This document shows positions 1-9,006 of a stretch of 33,448 bases of DNA, in pieces. Where the stretch lies: positions 1 through 33,448 of the forward strand of contig JANBPK010000082.1 in the NCBI GenBank assembly GCA_027579435.1, in the 5' to 3' direction. The DNA is from Candolleomyces eurysporus (lineage: Eukaryota; Basidiomycota; Agaricomycetes; Agaricales; Psathyrellaceae). The position numbers and the translations under genes are program-made. The first letter of the stretch is position 1; each line of letters starts with the position of its first letter. The notes beneath the pieces were generated by a model. The model saw only the letters and a list, made by a program, of their open reading frames with translations, ran no database searches and was not told the DNA's origin.

Positions 1-196
1 AGCATCGGGTACCTAAAATTACATTCAAGCAGAGCAAAGACAAATGAGATAGAAAGCAAGCGGCTAAGTGAGATGAGGCCGGAACTTCTACGAAGTTGGC
101 AAAAGTTAGGTAAGGAGCAGCATAAACCAAGCAGTTGAATGAAATGAAAAGCAGAGCATGTACACCAAGAAAGAAAGGACTCCGCCCATAAAAAGA
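1..196. other. 3' flank of the RdRP gene
   Basis: This A-rich, gene-free stretch follows the stop codon of the minus-strand RNA-dependent RNA polymerase. It presumably carries that gene's 3' untranslated region. I see no other gene or recognisable element in it. Confidence 0.5.
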
Positions 197-3100
197 TCAA
201 AACACCATCCCATCCGATTTCTTCGCGAGCACCTTCACCGCGGTCGACGACACACTCTTGCACTCATCAATCTCCCTGATAATCGGCGCCATCCCCTTCG
301 CCTTCGCCTTGAGCATACACAACCCCCTAAACGCAACGGCCCAAGGGAAATGGGACGGGGGGTTATTGATGTAGATGGCACACGACGCCTTCAATTCCTC
401 CAAATTCGACTGGAAAAGTCGAAGGCCTTCAATGGGCTCAGTGAACTTCTTCGCTGCAGGGTGCATGCAGTCGGAATCTTGATCGCTCTTTGAGTTGTAC
501 GAGGATTTCTTCTTTTCCTTTGGCGACGATTTCTTGTGTGAAAAAAGCTTTTCCTCCAGCTTCTCGATCTGGGACCGGCCAAATTCATCATCGAAAATGG
601 TATTCGAATCCTCGACATGGGCGCGAATTTTCCGAAGCTCCTTTTGAAGGAACTTGCCGTAAATCTTCTCTTCGAGGTCCGTAGATGCTTGGAGATCTAG
701 GGCGTATTTCAGGGCGTCGGAATAGGGCTTCACAAGGTCTCTGTCGTTGTGCACTTTGGGATTGAACAGCGCTGGATCGGCGGGTTCGATGAGCTCCTGG
801 AAAGTTGCCATGAGCTCAGTTTCGATGGTGTCACCCTCGTCGCGAAGCCGGGCCAGGATCCCGAAAGGAGGGGGTTTCGAGCTGTAGTTCTTCCTGTCGC
901 GGACAAATACGATGTCCAAGAGACGAAGTCCGGACTTGCTCGCATCCAGAAGTTGGTTGAAGCTACAAAGGAAGTCATCAGCATCGAACATTTGTAGAGC
1001 GGGGAAGAACCTGCAACATACACATAGGCCAACCGGATCGTCTCTGGATGGTCGTATCCTCGAGTCGCAATGGCCGCATCATGGAACCCCGAATATATTC
1101 CCTTCTGGGGTGAAGCGAGATTGTTGAGCAGGACATCTTGATATGACTTCTGAGCATCCGTAGACGACTTCTCCACAGCACCAGAGCAGAAATCCACGAC
1201 AGAAATAATATCCCTCTCAAAGTTGTTTTCGATGAGGTTAGTGGGCTGCTCGGTAAGAGGCTTCGACTGGAAATGTTCAACAAGCTCGTCTTGACGGAAG
1301 ATGTTGACAATATCTGCATCGAACGCGCGAGGGAAAACGATTAAGTTTAGCCACTGGAAAACGCGCGAGANGGGGGGTAACGAACCTCCATCCATATCGC
1401 CACCACTCAGAAGGCTCGGAAGACTGGAGGTTCCGTTGACAGAGACGATGAGGACATCGGTGTACTGGGCGAACTCCGGTACGTCGACCGCAATAGCCTG
1501 TGGACCTGTCAGGAAGTTGACCTGAAAGGAAAGCAATATTTCTCACCTTCTGAATATCCGAAGGAAGACGCATCGGATAGCGACCAAGCTGTATGAAAGG
1601 GAGTGTAAGTCGGCACCCAGGTACAGCATTGAGCAATAAAAGGTTCGCCACTTACAAGAACCGGACCTTCAATGACATAGTAGGGTAATTCGTGCTCATC
1701 CTTCATTGGCACAGACGACCGGAAATAAACCTCGCCTTCTTTCAGTAGCCCCAAGGGATCGCGCATTGAGGTCCGACTTCGATTGCTCGGCTTGTCTTTG
1801 AGGTGGTCCGCCGTGATGACCGTAGGATCTGTAAAGTCAACAGGTGAGTAGGGAGAATCGATAGAAAGAAAAGGGGCAGTCTACCTGGAATCACCCAAGC
1901 CGCAATCGAATCCTTCAGCGAAATCCGATATTTCTCGACGGCGGTTTTAATCGACGTCTTAATAACGTACTTGAGCTTGTCTTGAACTATCTTCGACTCC
2001 GTTGGATGGAAACCCGCTTGAATGAGCTCCAAAAGATACTCGTGAAGCGCAAGAGGGGCTACNAAAAAACCACCGTTTCGTTAGTCAAAAGCGCACGATA
2101 AAGGCAGTAAAAACAAGAAAAAAAAAATCACTCACCGCCGCTATACTGGTTCCTCCCCGTATACGTAGCCGGCTCAGCCGACTCCTGCTCCGAACTCTCC
2201 TCACTATCCACGTCATCGTGACCCCACGAGTTCCTCTGCAACCCCAACGCCACACTCGCACCCGCCGCAATCCTCACCATCCTCGAGCCCGCAACACCTC
2301 CCGCTTTATTAATCGCATCATACAACAACACCATGCTATCCCACTCCAAGAGCGGCATTATTTCCTCCTTTAACCCCTGCCGGAAGAGCTTGACGATCGT
2401 GTCCTCCGGTACACTGTTGAAGTATAGATTGAGGATGCTCTGCATAGATAGTGCTATGTGCATCGAAGCCTTTGACGGAGCCAGCAACTCGAAAATTCTA
2501 TGNCCCGCGATCTTGGGTGGGGTTTTTGATCTTATTCTGCGAATCGCGGATCCAGATCGTGGGCTCATCCGAATCGTCTGTGGGGTGTCGAACCCAGAGG
2601 CCTTTGGCGCCGTCGATACGACCTTGGAGAGCTGTAGGAGCGCTTTCGTAACCCATTTTGCGAGTGATCGCGGTTAGTGCCGCCAGGTTGATGAAGCCGC
2701 AACCGTCGGTCATGATTTTCTCCGTTGGCGCTTTGGGGTTGTCTACAGGCCAATCGGAGGAGACTGCGGGGTAGCACGGCCTGTCAGTAAACTAGTGAAA
2801 AGGGTATGAAGGACGTGGTTAGGACGTACAGATATCACCGATGAAGTGGATGTTTTCCTTCTTGAACTCGATCACTGGGATGGTGTTCGAGAGGCCGATC
2901 GCGTAGCGCGTCACGAATTTGCTGATAGCCTATCGATGTACCACATACTTCAGGTCAGAATCGCTTCAAACTCAAGAAGGAAGTGCATACCTGACGCGAA
3001 TTAAGCTCCATCGGATTATGCCACTGCATAAACTCCGCAAACGAACGACGGAAGTTATCCCCACACCAAGCCATAGCCTCCCTCTCGTAGTCCTGATTGA

Positions 3101-5126
3101 TCTCAACCATATACACACTCCCATCCTTGCAATGGAAAGGAACGAAAACTCTTCCGAGGAGTATAAACTTCTGACAAAGGAACTCCTTCACCACGTCCCG
3201 CATCTCCAGGAGCAGCTTGTCCGGAACTCGGAGCTGCAGAATGCGACGGGAACCAGCGAAACGAGCGAATCGATGGGAGCGCTTTTTCTCGAGCGGCTGG
3301 AGCTCGACCTTTAGATTGGGGCCGCCAGCGCTGCTGTGAACACCTTTCTCGATTCGAACGAGCCTAGCAAGTTGCTGGATTTGTCCTCCATGCCAGTCGG
3401 AGTCACCCATCCATGGACCCATGAGGCCCAGCATTCGGCCTTTGTTCTCGAGGATGGCCTCTTGCTCCCTGTCGAGTTCAATCCTATCGGAGATGCCGTC
3501 AGATTCTAATCACTTCTCATGGGACCAGGGAGGCAGGCAGGCGGATATGGTAGGAATAGCTACTTACCAGACTTTATGATCCGTCCCACTAGACATCTTC
3601 TCCCCGGGCTTCATCACACTCGGCACCTTGGGAGCAGTAACCTCATTCGTTCCTCTCAGCTGCCCAACCTTCTGGATTACGTCCTCCCAAGTCCAATAAT
3701 TGTTCTTTGAACCCAGAATCACGCCGCGCGCGAGTTCGAATTGGACACCCCAAGGGATCTGCAATGAATCGAAGAGGGATTGTGCGCGGACATCGTGAGC
3801 GATGATGTGGGCTTCCAACTCGGTTCCAAGGGGAATCTGAAGGAATCGGGCGACGTTCTCATCTACGGGCGATGGACGAGAGCTCGATGTGGTCGATAGC
3901 TGGGATACCGCCGGAGATCTCGCAGGCGTCGATGCCTGCCGAACCGGCGCAGGAGGAGAGGTACCATTTGAAAAGACATCGTCCACCAATGCCGGAGGGC
4001 CAAACCTGGAAGGCTGGCTTGACGAAGGAGGAGGACCAGGTGAAGAGGGATTGGCACGAGCTCCAAATCGAGGGAGCCTTATGGCCTGCTTTCCCTTAGA
4101 CGGCGAAGCAGCGGGTACTTGGAAAGTCCCCGATGGGCTCGATGGGTTTCCATACTTCGTCGCTGGGTTCGAAGAGAGAAAGGAAACCGGGGGAGGCGCC
4201 GCTGGCTTTGAATTCGCACCGATCGTCGATGTTAATGATTTGGGACTCTTTGGAGAGGACGTCGAAGACGACGGTACCAAGCCATCGCTCGGCATTCGGG
4301 ACAAACTTCCCCGGGAGTTTATGGAAGTTAAACTCGTCGAATTCGATGGTATTGTGGAGCGGGGAGGGGATACAGGAGGGGAAGGAGGGGGACTTTCCGC
4401 CTCGGATTCAGCTAGAGAATTCGAGCAGAGAAACAATGAGCTCCTGGCATGTTCAATGATTGGGAAAAGATCGCTCACTATCGGGTTCAGAATCCGACAC
4501 CACAATGACTTGCTGAGAGCGCGGCTGACGCTCTTTGAATTCTTGTAATTTTTGCTCAATCTTGTCGGTGAAGTCTTGGCTTCGCTTTGATGGCGATTGT
4601 GAGCCGCTCAAGATAGACTCTTGCGAACTCACATCTGTATATCTTTCATACTGAGGTACAGTGTCTGTCATAGTGTCAGATGTCAGCAGGATGGACTGAT
4701 GGTAACAAGAGGAAAGCTTCTTACTTGGGGTAGGCAGCACAATTTGACGCCCATATCGTGAGGGCCCTTGCCTGACCGTCGATGCGGACGACGGTTCGGC
4801 CTGAGCTGCATGCCTCGAGGGCGTACTTTGGCCATAAATCCTCTGATTGGAGGAAGTCGAAAGCGGCGGTCGTGCAGGGCTCGACCTCTGGCCTTCAGAT
4901 GTCTGAGCGATGGTGTCCGTTCTCATCGTCTTTATCTTGGGGACGATGTTAGTCCAACGGTCGTCTTCACCAGATGAAATGAAGCCTTCGCTCTCTGGGG
5001 TGCGATCGTCGTCGCTGCTCGAGGGCGTCTAAAAAGCAGTGGTTGGTGGGATAGAAGATAGGGAGGAATGCCAGGAGACTTCACCCTTAAAAGAGCCCAA
5101 GTATTAGGACCCCTTTTCTTTGACAT
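197..5126 (-). CDS. RNA-dependent RNA polymerase (QDE-1-type, RNA silencing)
   Basis: This is a cellular RNA-dependent RNA polymerase. In fungi the family makes double-stranded RNA from aberrant single-stranded transcripts to feed Dicer and Argonaute in quelling-type silencing. I infer 13 exons, with introns at 5029-5084, 4665-4724, 4412-4478, 3484-3567, 2930-2990, 2764-2829, 2059-2135, 1829-1884, 1589-1655, 1498-1546, 1314-1385 and 963-1021. Together they give 1384 aa, close to Neurospora QDE-1 (about 1400). The first ~390 residues are Ser/Pro-rich and look disordered. The conserved core starts near IPWGVQFELARGV (~396). Then come MTDGCGFIN (~674), QGRIDGAKG (~703), DIQK, the catalytic SGGDMDGD (aspartates at ~1029, 1031 and 1033) and RLAYVFNQLLDASKSGLR. 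The intron at 1314-1385 splits the codon of the third catalytic Asp. The N at 2503 must be dropped to keep frame. The ATG at 5126 opens a 14-residue exon that splices in frame. The family call is firm; which paralogue it is remains unknown. Confidence 0.93.
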
Positions 5127-5450
5127 CTGCCAGATAGTGTCCCCAAGTGGTTCGCCCAGGCCAGGAGCAGGGTAGAGTAAGAGAATTAGGGTATCCTTGA
5201 ATGGGGTATCTCAGAATTAAAGCTGTTGCATGGGCGGGTATCTCGATCCAGATCAGAAGCAGAAACGCGTCAAAGCGTCCCCCCTTCACAGAAGACGCGG
5301 AACTAGCGGTGCAAGGACCAGATCCATGCTAGAAGACGTGACACCTAATTCACGTGTGACGCACATCACGCGACTGTGACATGTCATGCATGTGTGACAC
5401 ATCCTCGTTGACCGTTCTCCTCGTTGCCTCGTTGCTCAACGACCTCGACG
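5127..5450. promoter_or_regulatory. Bidirectional promoter region, RdRP / centrin
   Basis: This 324-bp gap separates the divergent start codons of the RdRP (5126, minus) and the centrin (5451, plus), so it must hold both promoters. The centrin-proximal half contains a CACGTG E-box and several TGTGAC boxes, listed separately. I see no clear TATA box for either gene. Confidence 0.6.
5351..5398 (+). promoter_or_regulatory. CACGTG E-box plus three TGTGAC boxes
   Basis: A perfect CACGTG palindrome lies at 5351-5356. TGTGAC occurs at 5355-5360, 5375-5380 and 5393-5398, with starts 20 and 18 bp apart. The cluster sits 53-100 bp upstream of the centrin ATG. CACGTG is the classic site of fungal bHLH factors such as Cbf1. 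The TGTGAC repeats are seen directly, but their binding factor is unknown. Confidence 0.4.
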
Positions 5451-6057
5451 ATGTACTCATCCTCTGCCGCCCAACGCGCCAAGCGACGCTCCCACAACCG
5501 ACCAGAGCTCTCAGACGAGCAAAAACAGGAGATCAAGGAGGCATTCGAGCTGTTCGACACGGACAAGGATGGATCCGTGGACTACCACGAGCTCAAGGTC
5601 GCGATGCGCGCACTGGGTTTTGATCTGAAGAAGGCTGAGGTGCTCAAAATACTGCGGGATCATGACAAGGGAAACCATAGCCTCATGGATTTTGAAGATT
5701 TCGCGAAAGTTAGTAAGTCACCTTCCCTGTTGCTCTCCATCGTATGCACTCACTTACGCGCGTGTAGTGAGCGNAAAAAATCCTGGCGCGAGACCCAATG
5801 GAGGAGATACGCCGTGCTTTCCAACTGTTTGACGACGACAATACTGGCAAAATTAGTCTGCGCAACCTACGTCGCGTGGCGAAGGAAATTGGGGACCGGT
5901 TAGAGGACGACGAACTGTGCGTGTTGACCAATATTATACTTGCCGGTATGCTAACCAAGGTGCCCTCAGACAAGCGATGATCGAAGAGTTCGACCTCGAT
6001 GGAGACGGTGAAATCAACGAGCAAGAATTCCTTGCCATCATGACTGACGAGGCATAA
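5451..6057 (+). CDS. CDC31: Centrin (Cdc31-type EF-hand protein)
   Basis: Centrin is a small calcium-binding protein. In fungi it acts in spindle-pole-body duplication and also in the TREX-2 and DNA-repair XPC complexes. Three exons (5451-5712, 5768-5916, 5970-6057) give 165 aa, the usual family length. EF-hand loop 1 (D36-E47) and loop 4 (D145-E156) are canonical. Loop 2 (about 72-83) lacks acidic ligands at positions 3 and 5, and loop 3 (109-120) ends in Asn instead of Glu. The segment [25 protein letters not shown] region of loop 3 is highly typical of centrins and separates it from calmodulin. The ATG at 5451 precedes a basic, centrin-like N-terminus; an in-frame TTG at 5424 is not needed. 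The N at 5774 sits before an A6 run, and dropping it restores the frame of the [11 protein letters not shown] segment. The gene is divergent from the RdRP. Confidence 0.95.
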
Positions 6058-6497
6058 CTTGACGACTTCCGACTACCTCCACTTTACTCGTATTTATTAA
6101 CTTCCTCGTTGTTTTGCTTACAGCTGTCGCTTTGTTCTGATAGGTACGTAGTCATCCCCTGCTCTGTCATGGTGTATTCCTGTTAACTTGGCTACTTCTT
6201 CATAGATCGTGTATTATGCTCAAAATGTACTATCATACCATGCAAATAATCCCAAGTCCCGGTGAATTCATTCGGAGAGTCGTTATGTCACAGTCTCACA
6301 GTGAAAGGATAAAGGAAGGGTGTACGGCAACGCCACCCCAGATCCTTCACACCTTCCAAAATCTGGTGCATGGCCGTCCTCGAGAACATTTCAAGCTGCA
6401 CCGGACTCCGCCGCCGAGGCACGTGTTAGTCGCGCTGCTTGAAGCTTCTCACCTGTGCTTTGCTCTTCTCCCTCCGCTATCACCTTCATCTATCGCA
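6058..6497. other. Intergenic: centrin 3' UTR and promoter of the next gene
   Basis: No gene is recognisable here. A perfect CACGTG E-box lies at 6420-6425, 73 bp upstream of the ATG of the downstream gene, followed by a pyrimidine-rich stretch typical of fungal core promoters. Confidence 0.5.
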
Positions 6498-8484
6498 ATG
6501 TCGTCGCACTATCGCCAGTCCCCGGGCAACAGGGGTGGATCTGGAGAGTACTATCAGGTCNGGGGGGTACAACGGTATCCAGGGGTACGCCGAACATAAC
6601 ATTAAACCATAATCCAGCTGCTCACGATGCATTGAACGTGCACAGACCTGGTAATAATTCGAAATGGGGACAAGAAGGCCCTCTTGCGCAGGCTCTGGTT
6701 GGCCCAAACTCACCCTTGCGGCAGAGGGACAACCCTACTGGGCCAGTCGAACTGGTACTTGGTATGCCGCCCAACATCCGGACGTTTCGAACATTCATCA
6801 TCCCCTCTACGATGAAGGCATCAAAAGGGCTGGCGCGGCTCAGATACTGCTCACAGCAGCCGAAGCGTTTGACTATACGCTGGCCAACAGACTTCGCCCA
6901 CCAAACAGGGCTAGTGCGCTCAGACCAGACGACTTTGAGTCTCTTTCGCCTATTACGTTTGCTACGGCAGATGAGCTTAAGAAGAAGCTCAAGTCTCTGA
7001 GTAAGGATAATAATCCGTACCGGGACCAGAACAGGGATGCGGGTTTTGCGAGGGGGCAGTTCGAACTCAACCGGTACGTTTTCTATGGCTTTCTGTCGCT
7101 ACTCTTCCTTCCACCATAGAGGATGAATGAACGTACCTGCTGACCAATCCCTTCCCTCCTTAACAACGTTGAATTGAACAAACAGTGTGTTTTATCGCCT
7201 AGTCCAACCGCACCCAGTGCTCGATCGGGCAAAGTACAGCCTCCCCCGCGATCTACAGCTCCCGCCGTCCGCGAGGGTACTCGCGTTGACTTTCAACGTT
7301 TGGTCACTCAAGTTCGACACGCGTGCCGAGTCTGAAAGGCTTAGAATACCGCGGATACTGGATGTGGCGTTTGCGGAGGTCGAGGTCCCCTCCTTCAGTT
7401 TAAAGCCTGGGTCGGTGCAGCAGTATGTGCTCAGTGAGAATAGCGGGTTCATTAGGGACAGATCTAAGGAGGTACGTTTCTTCCTCCTTATCCTGCGTGT
7501 ATTCGAAGCAGAAACTTTACTAACGCGTTTTGCAGACTTTCGAACACCTCATTGAACACAAACACGTAATCGGACAACGTATATCCGAGTTCCTCTCTCA
7601 AGGATCCGGGCCTAATATCGTTCTGGCGTATGATAAAGTGGCGACAGAGTTTGCGTTGGAGGCGTTAGGCTCCGAGTTGAAAGGGCAAACTATCCGGAGC
7701 TTACTTCCTTTAGATACGGTGAGCGCCCATTCCCTTTCATCTAACTCTTTCTTGGAGGGCGGTGTACAAGAATTTCATCTCTGAATCCATTCACACCATA
7801 CGTGTGTTTGCAGGCCTACTCGAATTATGACCAACGAAAGAACCGAAACCGATCCCGCTCTCGCTCCCCCACTCGTTCAAGTAGCATCTCTGGAAGTAGC
7901 ACCCGCGATCCTCGTCGACCGCTAAAACGAGAGGAGAGTGCTAGTAGTAGTCTTCGCAATCGACTGGACACCTCAGAACCCTCCTCTACCGCCGGGCCGA
8001 AGAACGTGATCATCGACGCTCACAATCTCTTCTTCACCATGATGGCAGAAGGCGAAAGACCTGGATCGTCTAGACCTATAAGCCTCAGCGCCCGGTTAGG
8101 CATTGATAAGGTTCCTAGGGACGGAGAGTGGGGTGCTGCGCATGACGTACGGTATGCATTCATCCATCCATCAGGAATTCTTGCCATATCGTAACGCTGA
8201 CCCTCTTACATAGGTTACTCGTGGAGATTTGGAAAGCCATGGCATCCGGCCCTATAATCGACGAACAACGAGCAACGTGGCCTAGTCGGGCTGCGTCTGC
8301 CGCCAGCATGCGGAACGCCCAACTTGCGCCTGCACCCGGACAGAGTGAAGACGAAGATTTCGACCCGGAGGAAATGGATCCGAATGATTATAGACCTCAG
8401 GCATCCTCCGTTCCTGCTGCGGCCACGGGGCAAGCGGCTTGGGGTGCTGGGGATGAATCCGATTATGACTCTGACGAGTATTGA
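6498..8484 (+). CDS. Probable Gfd2/YDR514C-like RNase H-fold protein
   Basis: Six exons are inferred: 6498-6584, 6675-7073, 7186-7471, 7536-7718, 7814-8151 and 8214-8484. They give about 520 aa if the N at 6561 is dropped and the acceptor at 6674 is used. The first join is the least certain. The N-terminus is Gly/Ser-rich. The middle (about 190-310) contains RVLALTFNVWSLKF, a segment with bulky acidic and aromatic residues, and a long helix (TFEHLIEHKHVIGQRISEFL). An Arg/Ser-rich insert (RNRSRSRSPTRSSS, about 329-342) precedes NVIIDAHNLF (about 382-390) and GAAHDVRLLVEIWKAM (about 426-441). The order and spacing resemble the Gfd2/YDR514C C-terminal exonuclease-like domain, where similar motifs read D-x-E, ILDT and GNDA. 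The first motif has no acidic pair here, so activity is doubtful. The C-terminus is acidic and ends in DSDEY. The family call is an inference; a basidiomycete hypothetical protein is the safe label. Confidence 0.6.
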
Positions 8485-9006
8485 GGGAGGTTGGAAGGTG
8501 TTTCCCTTACCCACCTATCTATATCATATCTACTTACACGTTAACCCGGAACACTAACGTCGCATGCTCATCTAAAATCAAACAACCATTCGGAGCCAGT
8601 AAAATGCTTTCGATGCTTGAGGTCAGAGGCACAAATACATTGTAGCTAGAGAGAGAGAAAGAGAAAGGTGAAGAGAAACACATCAAAAAAAAAGTGATTC
8701 GACCCAACTTCCGATGGATGCTACTACGAACTACTAATGGTACTACTATGCCGATGAAAAAAGGTATCTATCATAATGAATTAGATTTCAAGTCCAAATG
8801 CAGGGGATATCGATATCAGAATNAAAAAAAAAGGGAAACAGNAAAACGAGCGTGCGTGTTGTTGAATCGTACTTTTGGTAATAGAAGTTAAACATTGGTG
8901 GACCTCGACCCAAAACGATATATAAAAGAAGAGAAAACAAAAAGGACGTCGCTTGAGGTCAGAGAAAGGATGACATCGCATGCCATAACCAGAACCAATC
9001 GAACAT
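8485..9006. other. Convergent 3' intergenic region
   Basis: This gap lies between two converging genes and presumably holds both 3' UTRs. It contains A-rich runs and GA microsatellite-like sequence near 8648-8670. Two N characters (8823 and 8842) sit next to A runs. I see no gene. Confidence 0.5.

Noticed and set aside
1022..1060. Frameshift in the RdRP near the LAYV segment
   Set aside because: A normal 59-nt intron at 963-1021 joins RLAYV to FNQLLDASKSGLR, a conserved RdRP segment, so no indel is needed.
1354..1385. Alternative short intron in the RdRP using the acceptor at 1354-1355
   Set aside because: It would be only 32 nt long and would give DMDGV instead of the catalytic DMDGD. The 72-nt intron restores the motif.
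3889..4548. Plus-strand 219-aa open frame
   Set aside because: It lies antisense to the Ser/Pro-rich N-terminus of the RdRP, whose exon structure and conserved motifs are clear on the minus strand.
5424..5450. N-terminal extension of the centrin
   Set aside because: It would begin at TTG. The first ATG, at 5451, gives a normal-length centrin.
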